From: Flavobacteriaceae bacterium
GTDB taxonomy: Bacteria; Bacteroidota; Bacteroidia; Flavobacteriales; Flavobacteriaceae
Assembly (NCBI GenBank): GCA_029238215.1
Contig: JAQWGN010000011.1
Coordinates: 107,607 to 171,606 of the forward strand
Length of the DNA: 64,000 nucleotides
Reading direction: 5' to 3'
Within the stretch, counting starts at the first letter, position 1; the number at the start of each line of letters is the position of its first letter. The notes beneath the pieces are model-generated. The model saw nothing but the letters and a program-made list of their open reading frames with translations. It did not search any database and was not told where the DNA came from. Both the position numbers and the translations under genes were made by a program. Shown piece after piece: positions 44,718-54,959 of the stretch.

Positions 44718-46004
44718 ATGGAAACTATTAGTGGGTCAAATACTGAGAATTATATTGATTTAGAACACCAATACGGTGCGCACAACTACCATCCACTTCC
44801 TGTTGTTTTAGAACGTGGTAAAGGGGTTTATTTATGGGATGTTGACGGTAAAAAATATTTTGATTTTCTGTCGGCATACTCGGCTGTGAATCAGGGACAT
44901 TGCCATCCAAAAATCCTTAAAGCATTACAAGATCAAGCTTCTAAATTATGCCTTACTTCAAGAGCATTTCATAACAGTTCCTTTGGTCCTTTTGCGGCTT
45001 ATATAACCGAATATTTTGGTTATGATAAAATACTTCCTATGAATTCGGGAGCAGAGGCTGTTGAAACTGCAATTAAACTTGCTAGAAAATGGGGTGTACA
45101 AAAAAAGGGAGTGCCACAAGAACAAGCACAAATTGTTGTATGCCACAATAATTTTCATGGTAGGACGACTACTATTATCTCTTTTTCAGATGATCACGTT
45201 GCAAAAAAAGATTTCGGTCCTTATACCCCTGGCTTTATAGCCATACCCCATAATGATATTGACGCATTAAAAGCAGTTTTTACCTCAAATAAAAATATTG
45301 TAGGATTTCTTGTTGAACCTATTCAAGGCGAAGCCGGAATTTTCACGCCTGAAGAAGATTACTTGCGTAATGTTCAACAGCTTTGTAACCAAAATGATGT
45401 CCTTTTTATTGCAGATGAAATCCAAACGGGTATCGCACGTACAGGGTCATTGCTCGCTGTATGTGGAAACTGCGACTGTTCGTCATCATGTTTACGTCAA
45501 TCAGATACTTTCGCAGCGCCAGATATTTTAATACTTGGGAAAGCGATTAGTGGTGGTGTTTATCCAGTTTCTGCTGTATTGGCAAATAACGCTGTTATGG
45601 ATGTTATTCAGCCTGGAGAGCATGGCAGTACCTTTGGCGGAAACCCGATTGCAGCAGCTGTAGCTACTGCAGCACTTAAAGTTGTCAAAGAAGAAAAACT
45701 TGCAGCAAATGCACGTAAGTTAGGTCAGCTATTTCGTGATGCGATGAACGATTACATCAAGTCTAGTGACATTGTTACGCTTGTCCGTGGAAAAGGCTTA
45801 TTAAATGCTATCGTTATTAACGATAGCCCAGAAAGTGATACAGCATGGAATATTTGTCTTGCTCTAAAGGAAAATGGATTACTAGCCAAACCAACACATG
45901 GGAACATAATACGTTTTGCACCTCCATTAATTATGACAATAGATGAACTCACGGCCTGTGTTGCTATTATTACAAAAACGCTTCGCGATTTTGAGCCAAA
46001 ATAA
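44718..46004 (+). CDS. rocD: Ornithine--oxo-acid transaminase
   Basis: EHQYGAHNYHPLPVVLERGKGVYLWDVDGKKYFDFLSAYSAVNQGH, MNSGAEAVETAIKLARKW. Confidence 0.93.
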   Translation: METISGSNTENYIDLEHQYGAHNYHPLPVVLERGKGVYLWDVDGKKYFDFLSAYSAVNQGHCHPKILKALQDQASKLCLTSRAFHNSSFGPFAAYITEYFGYDKILPMNSGAEAVETAIKLARKWGVQKKGVPQEQAQIVVCHNNFHGRTTTIISFSDDHVAKKDFGPYTPGFIAIPHNDIDALKAVFTSNKNIVGFLVEPIQGEAGIFTPEEDYLRNVQQLCNQNDVLFIADEIQTGIARTGSLLAVCGNCDCSSSCLRQSDTFAAPDILILGKAISGGVYPVSAVLANNAVMDVIQPGEHGSTFGGNPIAAAVATAALKVVKEEKLAANARKLGQLFRDAMNDYIKSSDIVTLVRGKGLLNAIVINDSPESDTAWNICLALKENGLLAKPTHGNIIRFAPPLIMTIDELTACVAIITKTLRDFEPK

Positions 46005-46009
46005 CTACT

Positions 46010-47158
46010 ATGGGGCTTATCTATGTTGATAATGCAGCTACAACTGCTGTATTTCCTGAAGTAGTTGCGGCAATGCACCAAACAATTTCTGCACATTATG
46101 GAAATCCATCTTCAATTCACGCTGCTGGTCGTTCAGCAAAGGCTAAGGTTGAATCTGCCCGAAAAACTATAGCAAAAGAGCTGGGAGTACTTCCTCAAGA
46201 AATTATTTTCATGTCTGGTGGTACTGAAGGAGATAATACGGTTATACAATCTGCTGTAAATCATCTTGGTATCAAGCATGTTATCAGCTCTCCAATAGAG
46301 CACCACGCTGTGTTACATCCACTAAGGCACTTAGCAGAAAAGGGATTGATTGTGTTACACATGGTTAATGTTCTGCCCAGCGGCATGCCTGACTTGGATG
46401 ATTTGGTCCGATTACTTCAACTTAATGACGAAAAAAAGCTTGTAAGTCTGATGCACGTTAATAATGAAGTAGGTACAGTCATAGATCTAAAAAAAATTGG
46501 TGATTTATGTCATGAACACCACGCTCTTTTTCATTCAGATACAGTGCAATCTATTGGTCATTTCCCTATGAAATTGGGTGATTTACCCGTTGATTTTGCT
46601 GTTGCATCGGCCCATAAATTTCACGGACCAAAGGGTATTGGCTTTTTATACGCAAAAAAACAGACCGGGTTAAGTAGTATACTAAAGGGAGGTTCTCAAG
46701 AACGTGGTATGCGAGCAGGCACAGAAGCTGTTCACGATATTGTTGGTTTGGAAACCGCCTTCAAAATTGCGTATAAAAACATGAATCACGATGCAGTCTA
46801 TTTAAAGGATTTAAAGAAATACTGTATAAAAAAACTTGAAATGGAGTTGGCAGGAACTCTTTTTAACGGCGCTTGCTCTAATACTGAAGCAAGTACACAT
46901 ACTATTGTTAATGCCCGCTTACCAATTGACGAAAAAAAGGCAAACTTACTTGCCTTTCACTTGGACCTACAAGGGATATGTTGTTCAAAAGGAAGCGCTT
47001 GCCAGTCTGGAAGTGAGACAGGTTCTCATGTGTTACAACACCTTCTTACACCGGAAGAAAATAAACGTCCCTCTTTGCGTTTTTCCTTTTCAATTCAAAA
47101 CACAAAATCAGAAATTGATACTTTGGTAAAAACTTTAGTTGACTATGCCAATAGCTAG
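46010..47158 (+). CDS. Cysteine desulfurase (NifS/IscS-like class V aminotransferase)
   Basis: IYVDNAATTAVFPEVV, HSDTVQSIGHFP, SAHKFHGPKGIGFLY, GSACQSGS. Confidence 0.94.
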   Translation: MGLIYVDNAATTAVFPEVVAAMHQTISAHYGNPSSIHAAGRSAKAKVESARKTIAKELGVLPQEIIFMSGGTEGDNTVIQSAVNHLGIKHVISSPIEHHAVLHPLRHLAEKGLIVLHMVNVLPSGMPDLDDLVRLLQLNDEKKLVSLMHVNNEVGTVIDLKKIGDLCHEHHALFHSDTVQSIGHFPMKLGDLPVDFAVASAHKFHGPKGIGFLYAKKQTGLSSILKGGSQERGMRAGTEAVHDIVGLETAFKIAYKNMNHDAVYLKDLKKYCIKKLEMELAGTLFNGACSNTEASTHTIVNARLPIDEKKANLLAFHLDLQGICCSKGSACQSGSETGSHVLQHLLTPEENKRPSLRFSFSIQNTKSEIDTLVKTLVDYANS

Positions 47159-49599
47159 AATCGTGCGTTGATTTTTATGTTGAATACGCGCGGCGTCATA
47201 AAATTTGGAACACCAAATTGTCGTTGAGTGTATACGTCCCTAACCCATGTGTTTGTAATGGCATTTTGTACATCAAAAATGTTGAATATTTCAACACCCA
47301 CTTGTAGCTCTTTAAAAGCACGAAAAGTGTTTTTAAAACGCTTGTCGTCTTTTATAACATATAAAAATCCAATATCAGCACGTTTGTAACTTCGTAATCT
47401 ATTTTGGTATAAGTATGGATCAGCATAGCTAGGAGATCCACCTGGAAGTCCTGAGTTGTAGACAAGGTTTAGATTCATTTTTAAAAAAGGTAATCGAGGG
47501 ACATAGTCTTGAAACAGCATTGCAAACTTTAGACGCTGGTCGGTGGGACGTGGTATATCACCTCGGTTGTTTTGATTTTCTTCAGCTTTTAGTATCCCTA
47601 AGCTAATCCAAGATTCTGTACCCGGAACAAATTCTCCGTTCATACGTAAGTCAAGGCCATAAATGCTTGCCTTGGCGTTATTGTTTGCCATATACCTTAT
47701 GCGTACATTTTCAAGTGTGTAGGGATTTACATCCCATAAATATTTATAATATGCAGCAGCTCTCAAAACAAAGGGACGTTGCCATAACTTAAATTTACGG
47801 TCGTGGCTTGCCACTACATGAAACGATTGTTGAGGTTTTACTTCAGGATTAATGGTTCCGTTACTACCACGTAACTCCTTATAAAAGGGAGCTTGTGTGT
47901 ATTTCCCCAACGATAGTCTAGAAACCACATTTGGATTCTGTATGGGTTGTAAGCTTAGTTGTGCCCGCGGACTTAAAAAACTGCTTCCAGAATTTTTGTA
48001 ATTTGTTAAGGACCATGTATGCATGCGGATTCCTGCGGATATCCATGCTACATTATTTCCCATTAAAAAACGATTATTCCACTGGAGGTAGCTAGAAAAA
48101 CGGTTGAGTGTTGTTTGTTGAGTTGCTCGAATCGTATTATACAATTCCAAGGGACCTTCAAAAGGTTCGTAAGGTTGGTTGTTTTTTATCGAGTTTGCTG
48201 GAGGGCGAATTGAAAACCCAGCGGAATCTATTTTTTCCCATTCCACAACACGATCTCTAATATTTTCTGATTTTAGTTCAATTCCCCAACGCCATTGATG
48301 TTTTTTTACTTGATGCTGCCCTGATATTATTACCGAAGTTATAAGTGCGTCAAAGTCATTGCGTCCATGTGTGTGTTGGCTTCCTACACCCTCTGCAAAA
48401 GAAATTGTACCTAAATCTTCACTACCTAATTCTGTGTTGGGTGTCCCTAAAAGGTATTGTCCTAAAATATCAAAGTACTCTTGCTCTTTGGTATTGTATA
48501 TTGATGTTGTAAGGGTGTACTGAGTTTTTTTTGACGGTTGATAGCTTGTTTTTACAGCCCCTAAAAAAGTTTGGTATATATCTTTCTCCTCTCCTTCATA
48601 ATAAACCAACAATGCTCTTGGATCAGCAGCGGTACCAAAATTTGTTTGTCTTGTTTGCGGAGCATAACGGTAATCGTTTCTAGAAGCTGCGCCTAAAAAT
48701 TGAACCTTCCAGTCGTCCTTTTTTTGGTATGTAATAAAAGTTTGAATATCTGCAAAAGAAGGTTTGTATTGTGCGCTGGTTTCTTTTTGATTGACAAGTA
48801 ACTGATTGTCTCTATACCGAGCTCCTGTAATGGAAGACCAATTTTTAGCGATGGTGCTATGGCTTATGCTTCCTCCCAATAAACTTGCCGAAATACTCGT
48901 TTCAGACTCATTGGGTGTTTTGTAAGTTATGTCCAAGACAGAAGAAAGTTTGTCGCCATAGTATGCCTCAAATCCACCTGCTTTAAAGCTTACTTGCTGG
49001 ATAAGATCAGGGTTTAGAAAACTTAGTCCTTCTTGTTGTCCTGCGCGTATAAGAGTAGGGCGGTATACTTCAATTCCATTAACATAAACCAAGTTTTCGT
49101 CATAATTCCCTCCACGTACAGCATATTGCGTACTGAGTTCATTGTTAGAGTTTACACCTGGTAAACTCAACAAAAGATTTTCTACTCCTGCATTGGCACC
49201 TGCAATACTTCGAATAGTTTTGGGTGAAAGTACAGTAACTCCTCTTACTACAGTCGAGTGGTTCCCCTGCACAACAACTTCTCCAATCTGTGCGGTTCTT
49301 GTATCCATTACTGGATGAAATTCCGTTGTGGTGTTTGGTTTAAGATTTAGGGTAACAACGATTTTTTTATGGGCTATATGGGTAAAACTTAGCGTTAGTT
49401 TATTTTCTTGTTGGGTAGTAAGTTGATAAAAACCGTTTTGATTGGTTGTTGTTCCTTCTCCCACATTAGATGTAATGCTCACAAACGGAATAGGCTCTTT
49501 ACTGCTATTAGTAACCACTCCTTGTACCGTTGCATTTTGAGCTAGAAGGCCTGCAGTAGAAAATTGCCAGAAGATGAAGGCAATAATATATTTTTTCAT
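47155..49599 (-). CDS. TonB-dependent receptor with carboxypeptidase-like regulatory domain
   Basis: Signal peptide, CarboxypepD_reg-like domain (VQGVVTNSSKEPIPFVSITSNVGEGTTTNQNGFYQL), plug domain (VENLLLSLPGVNSNNELSTQYAVRGGNYDENLVYVNGIEV), C-terminal beta-barrel ending ...INARF. Confidence 0.95.
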   Translation of the reverse strand: MKKYIIAFIFWQFSTAGLLAQNATVQGVVTNSSKEPIPFVSITSNVGEGTTTNQNGFYQLTTQQENKLTLSFTHIAHKKIVVTLNLKPNTTTEFHPVMDTRTAQIGEVVVQGNHSTVVRGVTVLSPKTIRSIAGANAGVENLLLSLPGVNSNNELSTQYAVRGGNYDENLVYVNGIEVYRPTLIRAGQQEGLSFLNPDLIQQVSFKAGGFEAYYGDKLSSVLDITYKTPNESETSISASLLGGSISHSTIAKNWSSITGARYRDNQLLVNQKETSAQYKPSFADIQTFITYQKKDDWKVQFLGAASRNDYRYAPQTRQTNFGTAADPRALLVYYEGEEKDIYQTFLGAVKTSYQPSKKTQYTLTTSIYNTKEQEYFDILGQYLLGTPNTELGSEDLGTISFAEGVGSQHTHGRNDFDALITSVIISGQHQVKKHQWRWGIELKSENIRDRVVEWEKIDSAGFSIRPPANSIKNNQPYEPFEGPLELYNTIRATQQTTLNRFSSYLQWNNRFLMGNNVAWISAGIRMHTWSLTNYKNSGSSFLSPRAQLSLQPIQNPNVVSRLSLGKYTQAPFYKELRGSNGTINPEVKPQQSFHVVASHDRKFKLWQRPFVLRAAAYYKYLWDVNPYTLENVRIRYMANNNAKASIYGLDLRMNGEFVPGTESWISLGILKAEENQNNRGDIPRPTDQRLKFAMLFQDYVPRLPFLKMNLNLVYNSGLPGGSPSYADPYLYQNRLRSYKRADIGFLYVIKDDKRFKNTFRAFKELQVGVEIFNIFDVQNAITNTWVRDVYTQRQFGVPNFMTPRVFNIKINARF

Positions 49600-51251
49600 T
49601 CTTTTCTGTAAAAAGTTGTTTCAAATGTAGTGTTGTTACCTACTTTATCCCAAACAATTAGCTTTAATTTATGTTTGACTTGAGAAAGTTTTATAGGATC
49701 TTTAAATCTAAAAACAAGCTCTTTCTTTTTTTGTTCGTATTCAAACAGTATCCATTTTCCATTTAAATATCCTTCAAAACGATCAATTCCAGTTTCATTA
49801 TCATCAATATTGAAACGAATATCCTTTTCTAAAGATATCCAACGCTTATCAATATTTTTTTTATCGACAATGGTAGGTGGGATTGTGTCTTGCATTACAG
49901 TAATAGAACCAGTACTTTTTAACCTTGCAACAAAGGCTTCTTTTTTATACTCCTTGCTTAAAAAACGCCAACTCTTATCGCGCTTTAAGGCTAAATACAT
50001 TCCTTTTTTCGCATATTCTTTTTTGAATAAAAGTTTATAGGATTTATTGAAGTATGCATGTGGGTTTTGTATCGATATGGTATCTTTATTTGTCTGAATA
50101 TCAAGTGGAGTAGGTAAGCTAAATGTATTGGAGCTTATATACAGACTTGCGTTCGAAAACTCAAAAAGATAATCTCTTTCAGGCGCTATTATTTTACCGG
50201 GTTGTTGCGGGTTTTTTGGCACCCAAACATCTTCATTTACTCCTTTAATGGGAACAAGTAGATAGGTGTTGTTTCCAGCAATATCGCTTAGTTTTATTTG
50301 ATACGCATAGCTTTTAGATTCTTCAATAATAGCAAGTCCTTTTTGATCAAAAAACACAAAGGGTATATTCGTTGAATACATGTCAAAAAGGCGTAAAACA
50401 TTCTTTTTATTATCTACAAAAAACGGATAGTCTACCAGTTTGTGCATTTGTGCGGTATCGTCAAATGAGAGCGTGTCAAAACGTGTGTGAAACAAACGTT
50501 TTCCGTTAAGTTGCGCTGTAATTTCAAAAACCCCATTTTTATAAAACGAATCATCTTGTCTATCAAAATATTCGATTCCAAATCCGATACTCCCCACGGC
50601 ATTTACAGTGTCAGCTACATACAAGCTGTCATTTTTTTTGGTAATTGAAAGTTGAATATTTTCTTCAGACTTATTTGCAACACCATCAATTGGATAAATG
50701 ATTACTTGTTTTAATTCAGGTCTGCTGGTGTCTTTTACATGAAGTGCACTTTGTAATGGGTTAAATGGAATTTGATTTGCGCTTTTTCGTAATTCAAAAT
50801 GTAGGTGTGGGCCAAATGATGAGCCTGTATTCCCTGAATACCCAATAACATCTCCTTTTTTAATCAAAATATCCGTTGGCTCAGGGAAAAACTCAATGGT
50901 ATATTGTTCTTTTTTGTATTGTTCTTTACGAACATGAGGAATGATTTGATCTCCATAACGTTTTAAATGGGCATATACACTAGTAACTCCGTTTGGATGA
51001 TTTATGTAAAGTGCTTTTCCATATCCTCCTTGTTGAATTTTGATTCGCGATACATAACCATCAGCAACCGCACGTAGTATTAGCCCTTCTTTGCTTTGTG
51101 TTCTTATATCAATTCCTGCATGGAAATGGGAGCCTCGTAGCTCTGCAAAAGTTCCAGAAAGTTGAATGGGGATATCTATGGGATTTCTATAGCGCTGACC
51201 AAAGGCCGAACAATACAAAAAAAGTAGGAGCAGTAGGTTCTTGTAGTTCAT
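49596..51251 (-). CDS. M23 family metallopeptidase
   Basis: HFHAGIDIRTQSKEGL, VYAHLKRYG, SGNTGSSFGPHLHFELR. Confidence 0.95.
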   Translation of the reverse strand: MNYKNLLLLLFLYCSAFGQRYRNPIDIPIQLSGTFAELRGSHFHAGIDIRTQSKEGLILRAVADGYVSRIKIQQGGYGKALYINHPNGVTSVYAHLKRYGDQIIPHVRKEQYKKEQYTIEFFPEPTDILIKKGDVIGYSGNTGSSFGPHLHFELRKSANQIPFNPLQSALHVKDTSRPELKQVIIYPIDGVANKSEENIQLSITKKNDSLYVADTVNAVGSIGFGIEYFDRQDDSFYKNGVFEITAQLNGKRLFHTRFDTLSFDDTAQMHKLVDYPFFVDNKKNVLRLFDMYSTNIPFVFFDQKGLAIIEESKSYAYQIKLSDIAGNNTYLLVPIKGVNEDVWVPKNPQQPGKIIAPERDYLFEFSNASLYISSNTFSLPTPLDIQTNKDTISIQNPHAYFNKSYKLLFKKEYAKKGMYLALKRDKSWRFLSKEYKKEAFVARLKSTGSITVMQDTIPPTIVDKKNIDKRWISLEKDIRFNIDDNETGIDRFEGYLNGKWILFEYEQKKKELVFRFKDPIKLSQVKHKLKLIVWDKVGNNTTFETTFYRKE

Positions 51252-51343
51252 AGGCCAAATTTACATTAATCTTGTACATGTCTTGTGATTTAACACTTGC
51301 GAAATCTAGTCAGCTTAGGTACATTTGATAGGAATTTATTGTA

Positions 51344-51646
51344 ATGCAAACGACTTCACAACAACTTTTAGTACAATTAGAACAACAATTACGTGTTTTT
51401 TCAGAACAGATGGAGGCATTAAGACAAGCCAACAATCAGCTTAAAGTAGCCCTCGCAGAAACGAAAGCCAAACTCGATAAAAAACAAGGAACTACTCAAG
51501 TTTGGCAAGAAAAATACGAAGCATTAAAGGCAGCACAAGGAATTAATAGTAATGATTCTGCTTCTAGAAAAAGGGCATTGCACCATATAGACACGCTAAT
51601 CAGCGAGGTGGATGCTTGTATTGCACAACTTGAAATCGAAAACTAA
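51344..51646 (+). CDS. Short coiled-coil protein upstream of zapA
   Basis: QQLLVQLEQQLRVFSEQMEALRQANNQLKVALAETKAKL; one-base overlap with zapA start (TAATG). Confidence 0.82.
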   Translation: MQTTSQQLLVQLEQQLRVFSEQMEALRQANNQLKVALAETKAKLDKKQGTTQVWQEKYEALKAAQGINSNDSASRKRALHHIDTLISEVDACIAQLEIEN

Positions 51647-51930
51647 TGCAAAAAATTAAACTGTCAATTGCCGATAGAGTTTATCCTCTAAGTGTTCCGG
51701 AAGGAGAAGAGGCCATTCTTCGTGAAGCCGCTAAAAGTATCAATACCATGGTCGAGCATTTTGAAAAAAACTATGCGGTTAAAGATAAACAAGACGTATT
51801 GGCTATGTGCGCACTTCAAGTTGCTGTTCAAGCAAGTAAAGAGGCTGATGTTTCATCTAAGGATGCTGCTGTAATTGAGAAAAAATTAGTACTTTTAACT
51901 GAGTATTTGGAGCGTCAGATGACGCTTTAA
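51646..51930 (+). CDS. zapA: Cell division protein ZapA
   Basis: KIKLSIADRVYPLSVPEGEEAILREAAKSINTMVEHFEK. Confidence 0.92.
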   Translation: MQKIKLSIADRVYPLSVPEGEEAILREAAKSINTMVEHFEKNYAVKDKQDVLAMCALQVAVQASKEADVSSKDAAVIEKKLVLLTEYLERQMTL

Positions 51931-51937
51931 TACACTT

Positions 51938-52104
51938 AAAACCTATATCAGGTATATTTTTTGATAAACTCAACGCTAATATAATTCGGAGAGGTAAGTT
52001 TTGGGTGCAAAAGCAAGCCGTTTTTAACGGATCCTTGAACACTCAGGTAGCCTCAATCATGTTTTTTTCGAGTTTATGCAAAACTTACTTGGTGTAGGTT
52101 TTTT
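51938..52104 (+). ncRNA. ssrS: 6S RNA-like non-coding RNA
   Basis: Immediately 3' of zapA, the position expected for ssrS. Closing helix AAAACCUAUAUCA (51938-51950) pairs with UGGUGUAGGUUUU (52090-52102); second helix GGUAAGUUUUG pairs with CAAAACUUACUU (51993-52003 / 52079-52090); internal hairpin CCGTT-TTT-AACGG (52018-52030); U-rich 3' end. Confidence 0.72.
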
Positions 52105-52993
52105 AATAGTTTGTGGGTAATTTATTCTGTTCGAACAGTTTATGAATCCATAAAATAATCACTCCAAATCCTACAGCCGCTATTATTAACAACACGTTTT
52201 CAAGCCCCTTCACACTAAAGGAAAGTTTTACAAGAATTGTTGAAATTACGAAACCAGAATTGCGAATAACTTTGTTGAATTTATCGGTATGTGCAAAAGA
52301 AAACAAGACCAACAGCACATCAACTAAGATTAAAACGGTAAAAAAATCATCGAAAAACACTGAGTTTACATCCATACTTAAAGCAAAATCAGTTCCTTTA
52401 TTTACTAGACTCATTCCCCAATTAATCATGTTGAATGCTGCAATTATAATGAATGTGGGAACTAACAATACAGCCAATGCTTTTTTAAACTTAACAAAGC
52501 GAATCAGCTCTGGACGTGTTTCGGTCAGCTTAAGCAGTTTGCGGACTCTGAATTTATTCATTCGATAAAAGAAATGAATCAATAAAAACAATATTATCGT
52601 GGCGACTATATCGTATATGAATTGCAGGTTCTCTGCACTTTCAAACCAATTTCCCTCAAGCGATATGTTTGATAAATCCTTGTATAGCCTTCTTATAACA
52701 ATAAGCATTATAATTTCATATTGTTTGCCAATGTAGATTGTCATGGACTTTGGCAGGTAGTAAATAAGCAAGTACACCTCGTAGATAAGAATGAATGAGA
52801 AGGGGGTATAAATGGCTGAAATTGGATTGGTAAAAAGATCTCCAGAAAAAGTAGTTCCTAAAAGGTTTAGATCATTTAATCCAATGATAGCTAGATGAAT
52901 TATAAAGCTAACAATTGCAATGTTAATGATGATTTTCTCACTTTGCTTTTTGGTTCTTTCATCCAAAAGCTTAGAGTATATGGTCTCGAACAT
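52103..52993 (-). CDS. Hypothetical multi-pass membrane protein
   Basis: Full-length 296-aa ORF with about six hydrophobic segments; no family recognised. Confidence 0.7.
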   Translation of the reverse strand: MFETIYSKLLDERTKKQSEKIIINIAIVSFIIHLAIIGLNDLNLLGTTFSGDLFTNPISAIYTPFSFILIYEVYLLIYYLPKSMTIYIGKQYEIIMLIVIRRLYKDLSNISLEGNWFESAENLQFIYDIVATIILFLLIHFFYRMNKFRVRKLLKLTETRPELIRFVKFKKALAVLLVPTFIIIAAFNMINWGMSLVNKGTDFALSMDVNSVFFDDFFTVLILVDVLLVLFSFAHTDKFNKVIRNSGFVISTILVKLSFSVKGLENVLLIIAAVGFGVIILWIHKLFEQNKLPTNY

Positions 52994-53092
52994 TTAGTTA
53001 AATTTTTATCAATATAATTATTTTAAAGTAAAGTTGATCAATTCACTCAAATGTGCACAAGGTTTATATATTTGTTCTATAATTTAATCTAG

Positions 53093-53575
53093 ATGCAAAC
53101 ATTTGAAGAAATTAAGGAGCATATCACCAAACTTGGTTTTACTGTAGTGGCTCATGATTTTAATCGTCCATGGGGCGGTTTTCTAGTCATTGACGAAACA
53201 CAAGCACAAGAGTTTGCCAACCAGTTTTTTTCTGGCCTCGATGTTGCGTCACTTCGCATAGGAGGGAAGTTAAGTCCCAAAATATTGATTGTATCTCCTG
53301 AAGTTCGTTTGTCTTGGCAGTACCACCATAGACGTGCTGAAATTTGGAGAGTTTACAAAGGTAAAGCAGGCATTATTCGTTCGATGACAGACAAACAAAA
53401 TGAGATAGAACAGTTAAATGAAGGCGATCAAGTACGCTTACAACAAGGTGAGCGACATAGATTAGTTGGGCTAGGCGAACGTGCTTTAGTAGCAGAAATA
53501 TGGCAGCATACTGATGCGGATAACCCATCCGATGAGGAGGATATTGTACGTGTATCGGATGATTTTGGACGTTAA
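53093..53575 (+). CDS. Cupin, mannose-6-phosphate isomerase type II-like
   Basis: FNRPWGGFLVID, SWQYHHRRAEIWRVYKGKAGI, GERHRLVGLGERALVAEIWQH. Confidence 0.8.
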   Translation: MQTFEEIKEHITKLGFTVVAHDFNRPWGGFLVIDETQAQEFANQFFSGLDVASLRIGGKLSPKILIVSPEVRLSWQYHHRRAEIWRVYKGKAGIIRSMTDKQNEIEQLNEGDQVRLQQGERHRLVGLGERALVAEIWQHTDADNPSDEEDIVRVSDDFGR

Positions 53576-53576
53576 T

Positions 53577-54074
53577 ATGGATACTTTTATCAAACCCTTT
53601 GTTTCTTTAAATAGAATTGAGTTTGTATTGAAAAAATATTCTTCCGAAGAACTTTTAAAATCGAATGACGGAGCTTGGAGTATTCTTCAGCACTTGTATC
53701 ACTGCTGGATGGTAGAACGTGGTGTTTTGGGTTATGTTGAGTTAAAAACAAAAGATATATCGTCATTGGAGACTGTCAGTATTTCCACACGCCTTAAGTT
53801 TTTCTTTTTTTTCGCGGTACTTCGTTTAAAACTACTTAAAGTTAAGGCGCCTACTGTGGTTCAAACATTTCCTGAAGATATAAGTGTAATGGACCTTTTA
53901 TATAAATGGGGAAAAACTCGTGAAGAAGCAGCTGTGTTTTTTGACGCACTTCCTAAAAAAGTTTCATCAAAGGGAATATTTAAGCATGTTTTTATTGGAC
54001 GCTTAAACCTAAAGTTAACACAAAAATTTATTCAATGGCATTTACAACATCATCTTAGATTGTGTAAACTATAG
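53577..54074 (+). CDS. DinB-like family protein
   Basis: WSILQHLYHCWMVERGVLGYVE, C-terminal WHLQHHLRLC; ATG at 53577 just after the cupin stop. Confidence 0.65.
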   Translation: MDTFIKPFVSLNRIEFVLKKYSSEELLKSNDGAWSILQHLYHCWMVERGVLGYVELKTKDISSLETVSISTRLKFFFFFAVLRLKLLKVKAPTVVQTFPEDISVMDLLYKWGKTREEAAVFFDALPKKVSSKGIFKHVFIGRLNLKLTQKFIQWHLQHHLRLCKL

Positions 54075-54917
54075 TCCTATTAGATAACCTAATGAAACAG
54101 AAAAATATCCTGTTTGATCTAGTGATTCTTCGTTTGGTAAGGCGTTGGGAAACGAAAAGGTATAATCAACTTCAATATCCCAATCCCCGAAACTAAACTC
54201 TACGGGAATACTGAATTCCGTGTTTAACTGTTGAAAGACATCAGTGCTAATTGTTGTAAAATTGAACACTCCTGTGCGTATCAATTCTGTAACGGTTTGA
54301 CTACCCCAAAACAAACCCAATCTCGGTTGTGTTGAAATCGTTAGTTTTTCAGATTTCAGTAAATCAATATTGTAATAGGAATTGTTAGACATATAAAAGG
54401 TTGCTATACCTCCAAATAAATAGCCACTAGATATAGAATTTCTAAACCCACCAAGACATAAACCAATACTTCCTGAAATCCTGTGTTTGTTTAAGTTAGC
54501 AGTATCATCCGAATAAAATGAATAAGAATAGATTCCTGTTGCGGAAAGTGTTTTCTTTTTTGTTAAGTAAGTGGTGTATCCACCACTTAACGATACAAAA
54601 TCCCAATGCGGGGTAACTCCGCTGTAATACCCGGTACCTGCATTAAGAAAGAAGTTACTTGAGTTTATATAACTTATACTGGGAAAAGTACTGTATTGGT
54701 CTACACCAAAATCACGTCCAGAAAAAAGCGTTTTATTGTTATAAATAAGCGTTGTGTAAAGGTAGTCTTGTTTTTTTAGATCGTTAATAAACGCTATTAC
54801 TTCTAGGCTGTCAACAGCAAATAACTCATCCAAAAAAGCTTCAGCCTCATTTTGCGTCTCATTTTGCGCAATTATTAAGGCAGGAAAAAAAAGAATAAAT
54901 AGTATGCGTTTAAACAT
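54069..54917 (-). CDS. Hypothetical secreted / outer-membrane beta-barrel-like protein
   Basis: Signal peptide MFKRILFILFFPALIIAQ; alternating aromatic/glycine beta-strands, ends ...GYFSVSLGYLIGL. Confidence 0.65.
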   Translation of the reverse strand: MFKRILFILFFPALIIAQNETQNEAEAFLDELFAVDSLEVIAFINDLKKQDYLYTTLIYNNKTLFSGRDFGVDQYSTFPSISYINSSNFFLNAGTGYYSGVTPHWDFVSLSGGYTTYLTKKKTLSATGIYSYSFYSDDTANLNKHRISGSIGLCLGGFRNSISSGYLFGGIATFYMSNNSYYNIDLLKSEKLTISTQPRLGLFWGSQTVTELIRTGVFNFTTISTDVFQQLNTEFSIPVEFSFGDWDIEVDYTFSFPNALPNEESLDQTGYFSVSLGYLIGL

Positions 54918-54929
54918 ATGTTAAAAGTA

Positions 54930-54957
54930 AAAAAAAGGGTCGAAAACGACCCTTTAA
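54930..54957 (-). terminator. Rho-independent terminator of the 54960-55433 gene
   Basis: AAAGGGTCG-aaaa-CGACCCTTT (54934-54955); minus-strand read is followed by a T-tract. Confidence 0.85.
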
Positions 54958-54959
54958 TA

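Noticed and set aside
52260-52568. 102-aa + strand ORF
   Set aside because: Antisense to the membrane protein gene; no independent support.
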